Assembly (NCBI RefSeq): GCF_028368995.1
Contig: NZ_JAQNDL010000002.1
Location: forward strand, 1,051,724-1,115,723
DNA: 64,000 nucleotides
Direction of reading: 5' to 3'
Origin: Nannocystis bainbridge
Lineage (GTDB): Bacteria; Myxococcota_A; Polyangia; Nannocystales; Nannocystaceae
Under the pieces are notes generated by a model, which worked only from the letters and a program-made list of their open reading frames with translations, was not told the DNA's origin and did not search any database. The position numbers and the translations under genes were made by a program. Positions 7,770 through 17,639 of this stretch are shown piece after piece. The stretch's first letter is position 1. Each line of letters begins with the position of its first letter.

Positions 7770-8858
7770 CTAGTAGACGGCGCCGTGGAGGGTGAGGCGC
7801 AGCCGCTTGAGCGAGAGGGCGCCGCTGCCCCCGGACGCGAAGACGCGCAGGCCCTGGAACTCGTTGTTGCCGACGATGCAGGTGCCGAGGTCGACGCCGG
7901 CGCTGTGGATCGACCAGTCGTTGGCCATCGAGCCGGTCGAGCCGCACTTGTTGAGCTGGTTCTGCACGGTGAAGATCACCGACGAACCGACCGAGTAGCT
8001 GCGGCCCTGGGCGCACACCGTCGCGTGATCGTAGGTGAGGCCGCCGATGCCGAACATGATCTGCAGGGCGCCGTTGCCGTCGACGATCGCCGCGGTGCCG
8101 ATCTGGTCCTCGTCGACCTCGACGTTTTGATAGATGTCCCACACCTCGGGCCACGACTCGCCCTGCGGCGCCCACTCAGCCTCGCCCCAGCCCGGCGTCG
8201 GCGAGTAGGTCCAGTCGGGGTTGGTCGAGGTGAAGGCGCTCTCGTAGTCGATCTCGAACCAGACGCCGTCGGACGCGAAGCCGCACGGGTCGCTGGCGGG
8301 CATCGGCGTGGGCGTGCAGTCGTTCTCGCAGCCGTCGCCCGGGATCTTGTTGCCGTCGTCGCAAGCCTCGCCGCCTTCGACCTCGCCGTCGCCGCAGACC
8401 GGCGGGGCGGGCGGTCCGCACAGGCCGGCCTGGCACTCGAGGCCGGGGGCGCAGGCGTCGCCCCGACCGCAGGGACAACCCTCCTGTCCGATCGGACAGG
8501 GTTCGCCGGTGGTGCCGTCGCCGGTCGTGGTCGTGGTCGTGGTCGTGTCGGAGGCGGCTGTGTCGCCGCCGCTGTCGGTCGCCTCGCTGCCGCTCGCGGG
8601 CTCGCTGGCGCCCGTGGCGTCGGTGGCGTCGGTGGCCGTGGCGTCGGTGGTCGCGGCGGAGGTCGCGTCGCTCGCCGCGGTCAGCGACCCGGCTGACGTG
8701 GTCGGCGCGGGCTCGGAGGTGCCGGTCCCGGTCGGCGCAGGGTCGGTCGAATTCGCGGCCGTGACGGACGTGATGCCGGCGGAGGCGGTGGTGGTGGGGT
8801 CCGAGGGATCGCCGCAGGCGGCGAGGAGCAGGAGCGGTCCGAAGCGACGGAGGCGCAT
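7770..8858 (-). CDS. Lipoprotein with Thr/Ser linker and Cys-rich (DUF4215-type) repeat
   Basis: 362 residues from the ATG at 8858, which gives a clean lipoprotein signal (MRLRRFGPLLLLAACGD). A long Ser/Thr/Ala/Asp linker (about residues 20-125) leads to a Cys-rich segment with CPIGQEGCPCGRGDAC and the hallmark CGDGEVEGGEACDDGN of the DUF4215/myxococcal Cys-rich repeat. The C-terminal 170 residues form a probable beta-rich domain (EIDYESAF, VIFTVQNQLNKCGS). Substrate and partner are unknown; a cell-surface role is inferred. The linker DNA at 8483-8500 is an 18-bp perfect palindrome of the CCTGTCC...GGACAGG type, part of the 14-nt repeat family, and encodes CPIGQ. Confidence 0.8.
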   Translation of the reverse strand: MRLRRFGPLLLLAACGDPSDPTTTASAGITSVTAANSTDPAPTGTGTSEPAPTTSAGSLTAASDATSAATTDATATDATDATGASEPASGSEATDSGGDTAASDTTTTTTTTGDGTTGEPCPIGQEGCPCGRGDACAPGLECQAGLCGPPAPPVCGDGEVEGGEACDDGNKIPGDGCENDCTPTPMPASDPCGFASDGVWFEIDYESAFTSTNPDWTYSPTPGWGEAEWAPQGESWPEVWDIYQNVEVDEDQIGTAAIVDGNGALQIMFGIGGLTYDHATVCAQGRSYSVGSSVIFTVQNQLNKCGSTGSMANDWSIHSAGVDLGTCIVGNNEFQGLRVFASGGSGALSLKRLRLTLHGAVY

Positions 8859-9086
8859 GGTCGACGAGGATAGTGGGTGGCTCGGGGGCCGCCGAGGGGT
8901 CCGATGCAGGGTTTGCATCAGAGGTCGACCGAGCGGCGCAGCACTTTGGTCGCGCGCAGCGGGTCCATGCTACGTTGGGTCGCACGACGACACGCGGGCG
9001 CGGGCCCGATCCCGCGCACGGGACTTGTTTGAGGGCCTTCGGGCCCGATCGCTTCAGGGGCCTGAGTTCGCCACCGCACCGAGGGC

Positions 9087-10943
9087 ATGATGCCGGTTAA
9101 GAGATCCATCCCCGCATCCGGGACAGACGCCCTGATCGGCCAGACGATCGGCAGCCACTACACCCTGCAGCGCGTCCTGGAGCGGGGACCGCGGGTGCTG
9201 GCGTTCCTCGCCACGCACCGCACCATGCACCGCACCGTCGTCATCCAGGTGCTCGCGGCGGCGTGGGCCGACGGGACGCCGGCGGCGGCGCGCTTCGACG
9301 AGCAGGCCAAGGCGCTGGCGGCGCTCGAGCACCCGAACATCGCCGCGGTGCACGACCACGGGCGCGAGCCGGGGCGCGTGTGGATCGCGGTCGAGTACGT
9401 CGAGGGCGAGACGCTGGGCGACTACGTGCGCCGCATGGGTCGACTGCAGCTCGAGGGTTTCGTGCCGATCGCCGCGCAGGTGCTCAAGGGCCTCGGCGGC
9501 GCGCACGTGCGGCGCATCGTGCACGGCGACCTGAACGCCAGCCAGGTGATGCTGGTCGAGGAGCAGGGGCGCGCCAACTACGTCAAGCTGCTCGACCTCG
9601 GGATCGCGGCGCTGCTCGAGGCGCCCGATGACAGCGACGAGGAGGCGCCGATGGTCGGCGAGCCGGCCTACCTCGCGCCCGAAGTCATCATGAACGCGCC
9701 GGCCGACGCGCGCTCCGACGTGTACGCCGTCGGGGTGCTGTTCTATTACATGCTCAGCGGTCGGCTGCCGTTCGAGGGCGACAGCCCGCGCGACGTGCTG
9801 CACAAGCACGTCAACGCCAAGCCGACGCCGCTCGAGTCGGTGCTGCCGGCGGATCACGGCGTGCCCGACGAGCTGATCCACCTGGTCCACGACTGCCTGG
9901 CCAAGAACCCCGACAACCGGCCGACCGACGCCAACGAGATCGTCGAGCGGATGATCGATTGCGTGCCGGCGGCGATGTTCCGCCTGCCGGTCGCGGCGCC
10001 GCGCAGCCGCGTGGGCCAGGGCAACGTGTCCCGAGGGCCAGGTCTCGGCGACGCCGAGGCGGCCCAGGACCGGGCCCGTTCGGCGACGTTGGCTGCCGCC
10101 GTCGAGGCCAGCGGCGCCCGCCCGATCCCCGTCGTCGAGGCGCCGGCGAGCGTGGTGGTCCACGAGCCGCCCAGCTCCAGCGGCAGCTCCGGCTGGATCT
10201 TCGCCCTGCTGGCGATCGTCGGCGTCGGCGTCGGCGTGTACTTCTATCTCGAGAGCCAGAAGGTGCCGCAGGTGCCGCCGGTAGCGATGCCGCACGAGGC
10301 GCCGCCGCAGCTGGCCGCCGGGCTGGCCAAGGCGCAAGAGTTCGAAGCCGCCGGCAGGTTGCAGGAGGCGCTCGCGGCCTACGAGGTCGTGCTGGTCACC
10401 GACCCGACCAACGCCCAGGCCAAGGAGCGCCAGGCTGCCCTGAAGGCCATGATCGCCGAGGCGGAGGCCAAGGGCCAGCTGCCGCCGGACACGAAGGTGG
10501 AGACGCCGCCGGACACCAAGGTCGACGGGCCGCCGGATACGAAGGTCGACGCGCCGCCCGAGACGCCGCCGGACACGAAGGTGGAGACGCCGCCGGACAC
10601 GAAGGTCGAGACCCCGCCGCAGCCCGTCGGGCCGGTGGCGTTCGCGGTCGAGGCGACGCCGAAGGCCGAGGTGTTCGTCGACGGCGAGTTGAAGGGCAAG
10701 ACGCCGCTGACGCTCGAGCTGTCGCCCGGACCGCACAAGATCGAGCTCAAGGCCAAGGGCTTCGACACCCACACCGAGACGCTCGAGGTCGCGGCCGACG
10801 GTCAGAAGGAGCTCAAGGCCAAGCTCAAGCGGGCCGACCGCAAGACCTTCCGTGACGAGGAGAACGCGGCCTCGGAGGACCTCGACCCCGAAGAGGGCGT
10901 CGGCACGAACATCGAGATCACCCGGCCCAAGAAGGGCGGGTGA
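9087..10943 (+). CDS. Pseudokinase-like membrane protein with PEGA domain
   Basis: 618 residues. Residues 22-290 have the Hanks kinase fold but lack key residues. The glycine loop is replaced by ERGPRVLAF. The beta-3 Lys is Gln54 (TVVIQVL). The catalytic loop reads HGDLNASQ (146-153), so the Arg, Lys and Asn are lost, and DFG is DLG (170-172). Asp148 and Asp170 remain. A membrane helix lies at about 368-390. Residues about 468-512 repeat PPDTKVET-like units, and residues 516-585 are a PEGA domain (VFVDGELKGKTPLTLEL), a beta fold often found outside the membrane in such proteins. ATP binding may be lost, so a scaffold or sensor role is more likely than catalysis; this is inference. Confidence 0.85.
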   Translation: MMPVKRSIPASGTDALIGQTIGSHYTLQRVLERGPRVLAFLATHRTMHRTVVIQVLAAAWADGTPAAARFDEQAKALAALEHPNIAAVHDHGREPGRVWIAVEYVEGETLGDYVRRMGRLQLEGFVPIAAQVLKGLGGAHVRRIVHGDLNASQVMLVEEQGRANYVKLLDLGIAALLEAPDDSDEEAPMVGEPAYLAPEVIMNAPADARSDVYAVGVLFYYMLSGRLPFEGDSPRDVLHKHVNAKPTPLESVLPADHGVPDELIHLVHDCLAKNPDNRPTDANEIVERMIDCVPAAMFRLPVAAPRSRVGQGNVSRGPGLGDAEAAQDRARSATLAAAVEASGARPIPVVEAPASVVVHEPPSSSGSSGWIFALLAIVGVGVGVYFYLESQKVPQVPPVAMPHEAPPQLAAGLAKAQEFEAAGRLQEALAAYEVVLVTDPTNAQAKERQAALKAMIAEAEAKGQLPPDTKVETPPDTKVDGPPDTKVDAPPETPPDTKVETPPDTKVETPPQPVGPVAFAVEATPKAEVFVDGELKGKTPLTLELSPGPHKIELKAKGFDTHTETLEVAADGQKELKAKLKRADRKTFRDEENAASEDLDPEEGVGTNIEITRPKKGG

Positions 10944-10952
10944 GCCGCGACG

Positions 10953-10972
10953 ACCTGTCCCGAGGGGCAGGT
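10953..10972. repeat. 14-nt repeat hairpin in a 51-bp convergent gap
   Basis: ACCTGTCC, a CGAG loop, then GGGCAGGT form an 8-bp imperfect hairpin (one G-T pair) 9 nt after the stop of the pseudokinase gene and 22 nt before the stop of the convergent gene. It matches one unit boundary of the window-wide 14-nt repeat. Confidence 0.8.
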
Positions 10973-10994
10973 GGTACGCGACCTCGCGCGGCCC

Positions 10995-12524
10995 TCAGTC
11001 GCTGCGCAGCACGACGAAGCGCAGCGACTCACGCTCGCCGCGGTGCTCGTAGAGCAGCACCGCCGCCGGCCCGAGCGTGGCCGTCGTGTCCTCGACCGCC
11101 CAGTTGCCCTCGACCGTCAGCGCGGCGGTGAATTCAGGGCGGCGGTACACGGTGAAGCGCGGCGGCTCGCGGGCGGCGACGAAGCCCGCGCCGATCCACT
11201 GGATCCCGGGGATGTCCTTCGGGACAGTTTGTAGCAGCTTGCCGTCGCGCGCCAGCAAGCCGAGCTCCGGGCCGCCCGTGCGCACGTAGCCGTCGCCGGC
11301 CGGGTCGCGGGTGAGGGCCTGGTCCTTCGCCAGGGTGTGCTCGTGCAGGGTGGCGCCGTCGCGCAGATCGAGCCATGCGTGGGTCGGCGTGCTGGCGTAG
11401 GCGAGCATGTTCGTGGCCTCGGCCGGGGCGAGGGCCACGCGGTCGGGCGGCAGCTCCCGACGCCAGCGCTGCTTGCCAGTGGTGACGTCGCGCAGCTCGA
11501 CCGCGAGGGTGCGCTCGGACAGGCGACGCACCAGCAGCTTGCCGGGCGCGACCACGCGAGCGTCGGTGCTGTACGAGTCGTCCGCGCCGGCGAGCTTGGC
11601 CCGCCATCGGACATGTCCTGTAGAACATGTCCATGCGACCATGTCGTGTTCGTCGACCGACCAGCACACGTCGGTCGCCACGTCGCCGCCGACCGGGCGG
11701 TACCGCTGCACGGCGTCGGACAGCGCGGGGCGGCGCCACAGCACCTTGCCCTGGTCGTTGACCGCGAGCGCCTCGTAGGCGTCGTCCATCGGCTGGCTGC
11801 GCTTGACGCCGAGCAGGTAGCGGCCGCCGAGCCGCCCGAACAGCCGGGGTGCACCCAAGCACATCACGTTGTGCTCCGACTGGAAATCGTCGTGGAGGTG
11901 GAGCTCGCTGCCTCGCCAGAACCCGCCGATCGGCGCCCCGGTGTCGCAGCGGAACAGCCGCCGCGTGCAGGTGCAGGCGGCCGAGCAGGCGGTGAGCGCC
12001 GGATCGTCGGCGGCGGTGCGGCCCGCGTCGGCGAAGCCGTGCACGATCTCGAGGCGGCATGCGTCGGCCCCGTTGTGGGCGCCCGCCCGGTGGGTAGCGA
12101 TCACGGCGCCGCGGGCCGTGTCGACCGCGATCAGGTCGGAGCCGGCGTGCAGGAGCACGCGATCGCCGACGGCGTAGAGGGTGTGTCGGCCGCGTGGCTC
12201 GGCCTGGGCCTCGAGGCGCCACAGCTGGGCGCCCGTGCTTGCGTCGAAGGCCCGCAGGTGGCGGAAGTCGTCGTCGAGCACGATCACGCGATCGGGCAGG
12301 GCCACGGCGGCCCAGCCGCGCACGTCCAGGGCGACGCGCACGCCGGGCGCGGGCGTCAAGACGGAAAGCGGGGCCGGCGTCGGCGCGGCGGCGACCGGGT
12401 CTTTCGGACCGGTCTCTTCGGGCATGTCCTCGGGGACAGCAACCGAGGCCGCGGGGCCCGGCTGCGGGGGCGCCGTCCTGGGGGCACAAGCGACGACCAC
12501 GAGCAGGACGATCGAGCGACGCAC
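10995..12524 (-). CDS. PQQ-like beta-propeller lipoprotein
   Basis: 509 residues from the GTG at 12524, which opens a short lipoprotein signal (VRRSIVLLVVVAC). A Pro/Ala linker follows, including a three-unit stretch of 14-nt repeats near 12422 that encodes PEDMPEETGPKD. The rest shows PQQ/WD-like propeller blades: LRAFDASTGAQLWRL, DLIAVDTARGAVIATH, RDVTTGKQRWRREL. A Cys cluster (CSAACTCTRRLFRC) sits between early blades. Another repeat trio at 11609-11650 encodes TCSTGHVRW inside a blade. BamB-like or sensor roles are possible, but no enzyme residues are visible. It is the last gene of a reverse run with the YkgJ-like and zinc-ribbon genes. Confidence 0.75.
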   Translation of the reverse strand: MRRSIVLLVVVACAPRTAPPQPGPAASVAVPEDMPEETGPKDPVAAAPTPAPLSVLTPAPGVRVALDVRGWAAVALPDRVIVLDDDFRHLRAFDASTGAQLWRLEAQAEPRGRHTLYAVGDRVLLHAGSDLIAVDTARGAVIATHRAGAHNGADACRLEIVHGFADAGRTAADDPALTACSAACTCTRRLFRCDTGAPIGGFWRGSELHLHDDFQSEHNVMCLGAPRLFGRLGGRYLLGVKRSQPMDDAYEALAVNDQGKVLWRRPALSDAVQRYRPVGGDVATDVCWSVDEHDMVAWTCSTGHVRWRAKLAGADDSYSTDARVVAPGKLLVRRLSERTLAVELRDVTTGKQRWRRELPPDRVALAPAEATNMLAYASTPTHAWLDLRDGATLHEHTLAKDQALTRDPAGDGYVRTGGPELGLLARDGKLLQTVPKDIPGIQWIGAGFVAAREPPRFTVYRRPEFTAALTVEGNWAVEDTTATLGPAAVLLYEHRGERESLRFVVLRSD

Positions 12525-12553
12525 CGCTCGAGCGTGCCCGACGCCGGCGAAAT

Positions 12554-12883
12554 TCACACCCGCAGACCGCGGCCCCGGCGATAGCCCTGACACAGGGCGC
12601 TGCCGGCCTCGACGCTGCGGCACGGCATCGGCCGCTCGCGATAGATCTCGCAGCGCACGCGCCCGCCGATCCGCCCGCGCAGGGCCACGCAGCGGCCGTC
12701 GGGGTGGAGCCGCAGGTGCGCCGTGCCCTCGTCGTCGCGGACCACGAGCTTGCGCACCAGGTCCGGTCGACGCCACAGCGGCGCCGCGGGATCGATCTCG
12801 ATGTAGTGGGAGAACCCCTCGGCGATGTTCTCCGGGGTGTTCTGGCAGCAAGCGCCGCAGCTGAGGCAGTCGTAGTAAGGCAC
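12554..12883 (-). CDS. YkgJ-family CxxCxxCC protein
   Basis: 109 residues from the GTG at 12883 (VPYYDCLSC). The N-terminal CLSCGACC motif, followed by conserved residues through GRCVALRG, CEIYRERPMPCR and CQGY, is typical of the YkgJ/UPF0153 putative metal-binding family, in which Cys residues are thought to chelate zinc or iron. The biochemical role of the family is not established. The long open frame continuing upstream on this strand is antisense to the S9 peptidase and is not coding. It lies 5 nt downstream of the zinc-ribbon gene and 29 nt upstream of the propeller lipoprotein, so the three probably form an operon. Confidence 0.85.
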   Translation of the reverse strand: MPYYDCLSCGACCQNTPENIAEGFSHYIEIDPAAPLWRRPDLVRKLVVRDDEGTAHLRLHPDGRCVALRGRIGGRVRCEIYRERPMPCRSVEAGSALCQGYRRGRGLRV

Positions 12884-12888
12884 GGTCG

Positions 12889-13083
12889 TCAGCCTCGCTC
12901 CGCAGCGCGGGAAACGGCGGTCACGGGGGCGCGCGCGCTCGCAGGCGCGACCTCGGCCGTCTCGCCGCGGCAGCACTCCTCGAGGTTGGTGCCGCAGCGG
13001 ACGCACTGGCCGTGGCCGTGGACCCACACCAGCGCCAGCGGTTGGCCGCACCACGGGCAGCGCCTGTCGCACACCGATTGCAC
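12889..13083 (-). CDS. Small zinc-ribbon protein
   Basis: 64 residues. Two Cys knuckles (RRCPWCGQPL at about residues 8-17 and QCVRCGTNLEECC at about 26-38) could bind one zinc. The last 20 residues are Ala/Val-rich and probably unstructured. I do not recognise a specific family. It is the first gene of the reverse run with the YkgJ-like gene (5-nt gap), which fits a shared metal-related or housekeeping role, but nothing in the sequence shows its substrate. Confidence 0.7.
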   Translation of the reverse strand: MQSVCDRRCPWCGQPLALVWVHGHGQCVRCGTNLEECCRGETAEVAPASARAPVTAVSRAAERG

Positions 13084-13174
13084 GCGCGCACCCTAGCGTC
13101 GTCGCGCAGGCTTGTCGACCCGCTGGCGGCCGGGTCCGCGCCGCGCGCCGCGGCGTGTGGCAAGCTGCCGGGGC

Positions 13175-13606
13175 ATGCCGGCCTTCGTCGATCACTACCG
13201 GGTCCTGGATGTCGCGCCGTCCGCGTCGGAGTCGCAGATCCGTCAGGCTTTCCGCCGCGCGGTGCACCGGCACCACGCCGATCGCCACCCCGACGACGCG
13301 TCCGCGAGCGAGCGCATGCGGGCCGTCGTGACGGCCCGCGACGTGCTGTGCGACCCGCAGCTGCGGGCCAGCTTCGACCGCGCGCGGGCCGGGCAGGGCG
13401 CCGCCCGGGCGCCGGTCGATCCGCTGTTTCAGGCGGCCGCCCGCGCGTGGGGCCAGGCGCCGCCGCCGAACCCTCCCGCCCCGCCCGTACAGGCTCACGG
13501 CTGGGGCGCCGCCCTGGCCGGCGCGGCCGGCCTCGCCGCCGCGTTCGGGCTGTCGCTGCTGGCGGCCGCGGGCGTGGCGAAGATCCGGTCTCGTTGGGCG
13601 CCGTGA
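13175..13606 (+). CDS. J-domain-like membrane protein with a changed HPD motif
   Basis: 143 residues from the ATG at 13175 (MPAFVDHYRVLDV); an upstream ATG at 13112 would add an Arg-rich leader. Residues 5-70 fit a DnaJ J-domain: helix I (DHYRVLDVAPSAS), helix II (ESQIRQAFRRAVHRHH), then helix III. The HPD tripeptide that stimulates DnaK is HAD here (residues 34-36, Ala for Pro), as in J-like proteins with weakened or altered Hsp70 contact. A Pro/Ala linker and one C-terminal hydrophobic helix (about residues 110-133) follow, so it is probably tail-anchored. Its stop is followed within 14 nt by decayed 14-nt repeats. Confidence 0.78.
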   Translation: MPAFVDHYRVLDVAPSASESQIRQAFRRAVHRHHADRHPDDASASERMRAVVTARDVLCDPQLRASFDRARAGQGAARAPVDPLFQAAARAWGQAPPPNPPAPPVQAHGWGAALAGAAGLAAAFGLSLLAAAGVAKIRSRWAP

Positions 13607-13619
13607 TATCTGGCTCTCG

Positions 13620-13801
13620 GGACATGTCCCGGGAGCATGGGATGAGATGCCCGAAGACACATGTTTTTCAAGACATGTCCTTCGGGACATCGGCCGAGCC
13701 TCGGAGTGGCATGGCCGATCGGACATGTCCCCAAATTCATTAAACATGGAGCCGGCGATCGACGTGTCTCTCGGGACATGTCCGATCGCGCATGCCCGCG
13801 A
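13620..13801. repeat. Decayed arrays of the 14-nt palindromic repeat
   Basis: Units in 14-nt phase occur at 13657, 13671 and 13685, and again at 13760, 13774 and 13788; single copies lie at 13620 and near 13730. One unit boundary reads TGTCCTTCGGGACA, which in RNA would be a stem closed by a UUCG tetraloop. The whole 345-nt stretch 13607-13951 between two forward genes holds these repeats plus the likely promoter region of the S9 peptidase; I see no gene in it. Confidence 0.8.
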
Positions 13802-13951
13802 ACGCCTGTTCGGGTGACCCGGCCGGACCTCGCGCGGCCCGCTGCAGCCCCGGTCGCCCGGCGCGCCCGCCGGAGCGGCACGCGCGGCCGAACGGGGCCA
13901 TTCGGCAGCATATTTCCCCGGCGCGCGGCCCCGCCCGTATAGTGTCGGCCA

Positions 13952-16144
<2,193 letters not shown>

Positions 16145-16145
16145 C

Positions 16146-16290
16146 GGCTGTCCCCGAGGATAGGATGACATGTCCGAAGATGCAGGTCGCACGGCCTGTA
16201 CCTTCGGACATGTCGACGATCATGGGGCGATGCCGCCGGACCGCAGGGCAGAGCACCTGCGCCTTCGCACATGTCCCTGGATGCATGGGG
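16146..16290. repeat. Partly phased 14-nt repeats in a convergent gap
   Basis: Copies such as ATGACATGTCCGAAG (from about 16165), TTCGGACATGTCG (from about 16203) and CGCACATGTCCCTGG (from about 16267) fill the space between the S9 peptidase stop (16144) and the convergent membrane-protein stop (16313). Phase is exact for some neighbours and off by one for others, as expected of an old array with small indels. No gene is visible in the gap. Confidence 0.75.
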
Positions 16291-16312
16291 CCGGGCGCCC
16301 CGCGACGCCCGC

Positions 16313-17140
16313 TCAGGCGCGGCGGACGGCTCGCGCGTTCGGTCCGGACACGCGCGGCGCCTTCGGGGCCAGCAGGGTCGCCTGAATCAGCGCCGCCGCG
16401 GCGAAGCAGCTGAAGGCCAGGGCGCCGATCAGCTTGGCGGGCGTGTCGGTCAGGTCGGTCTGCGCGGTCTTGTGGCTGGCGACCAGCCACACGTCGACGA
16501 CGAGGAAGGCGGCGCCGCCGAACGCCATCAGCAGGTAGGGCAGGGCGATGCTGCCGCCGGCGATCGGGCGCAAGATCCACACCAGGTAGAGGCCGCCGGC
16601 GAACACGATCGCGTCGGACAGCGTGCTGACCCCGCTGGTGATCGCGCCCGCCCACGCATCGCCGGTCGACGGCATGCCGCGGCTGGCCAGCTCGACCACG
16701 TTGTAGGCGATGAACGCCAGGCCGGCGAGGGCCAGCGAGCCGATGACGAGGACGGCGCGGGCGCGCGCGCCACCTGTCCGTTCGGACAGCAGCTCCGAGC
16801 TGCCGAGCACGCGGCCGAAGCCGATGATCGAGCCGGCGAAGAAGATGTTGCCGAGGATCAGGAGGATGTTCTGCAGCTGGATGCCGGCGAGCGACCAGCC
16901 CTGCCAGGTGGAGATCCGGATCAGCGGCACGACGGCGAGCGACAGCAGCAGGACCGTCCACGGCCGCCGCGGCGGATCGCCGGCGCTGAAGCGGAACACC
17001 ACCAGGGCGCTCATGGCGACCACGAACACCTCGAGCCCGCGCTGCCAGGCGTCGCCGGCGGCGAACAACACCTCGGCGGCGTAGCGCCCGCCGACGGCGA
17101 TCAGGCAGAACAGCAGACCCAGCCCGCGCGGTGCGTTCAC
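16313..17140 (-). CDS. Polytopic membrane protein
   Basis: 275 residues from the GTG at 17140, whose last bases overlap the stop of the upstream gene in a GTGA arrangement. There are about seven or eight hydrophobic segments (for example GLLFCLIAVGG, ILLILGNIFFAGSIIGFG, PYLLMAFGGAAFLVVDVWLVA). No catalytic or transport motif is recognised. One loop (LLSERTGGAR) is encoded by a 14-nt repeat pair at 16770-16790. The 4-nt overlap implies translational coupling with the 84-residue protein upstream. Function unknown. Confidence 0.8.
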   Translation of the reverse strand: MNAPRGLGLLFCLIAVGGRYAAEVLFAAGDAWQRGLEVFVVAMSALVVFRFSAGDPPRRPWTVLLLSLAVVPLIRISTWQGWSLAGIQLQNILLILGNIFFAGSIIGFGRVLGSSELLSERTGGARARAVLVIGSLALAGLAFIAYNVVELASRGMPSTGDAWAGAITSGVSTLSDAIVFAGGLYLVWILRPIAGGSIALPYLLMAFGGAAFLVVDVWLVASHKTAQTDLTDTPAKLIGALAFSCFAAAALIQATLLAPKAPRVSGPNARAVRRA

Positions 17141-17391
17141 GACGCTTCCTCCGCGCCGAGGTCGGCGAGCACGCGGACCGTCACCTCGTTGCCGATCAGC
17201 GTGCGGAGCATCGGCCGCAGGGTGGTCTGGGCCAGCTCCAGATCGTCGATTCCGAGCTCGGCGGCGTCCTTGCCGGCCCGCTTGCAGATCATGGCCAGCG
17301 CCCGCTTCGCCGTGTGCGGACCCAGCAGCGGGGACAGCACGCTGACGACGCGCTCGGCGAGAGGACCATCGATGGGCTGTACAGGCGGCAC
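17137..17391 (-). CDS. Small helical protein, coupled to the membrane protein
   Basis: 84 residues, mostly helical, without Cys or a signal peptide (MPPVQPIDGPLAERVV, KRAGKDAAELGIDDLELA). It starts the reverse pair and ends in the GTGA overlap with the membrane-protein start. I do not recognise the family; a cytosolic partner or regulator of the membrane protein is an inference from coupling only. It is divergent from guaB, with about 250 bp between; I could not point to convincing promoter boxes in that gap. Confidence 0.65.
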   Translation of the reverse strand: MPPVQPIDGPLAERVVSVLSPLLGPHTAKRALAMICKRAGKDAAELGIDDLELAQTTLRPMLRTLIGNEVTVRVLADLGAEEAS

Positions 17392-17639
17392 AATCGACGC
17401 TCTGGGGAGAGGCGCCGATCACGGCGCCCACGGTTCAAGCAGCTTATCGCACCTTGTCGTCGCGCGATCACCGGGGTCGACAACGGATCACGACTCGCGC
17501 GCATCGCTGTTGTGAGATTGATTCGTGATCGTGCGTGCACAGCGGCGGCGCGCGAGGTCGTCAGGTAACGCACGCCTTCGCGCATGCGCGCGCAGGGTCG
17601 CGTTGGGTAGTCTCCCGCCACCTTTTCGAGGGAGCAGGC

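Noticed and set aside
10953..10972. 14-nt hairpin as a classical Rho-independent terminator
   Set aside because: No T-run follows on either strand; a termination role is kept only as a hypothesis.
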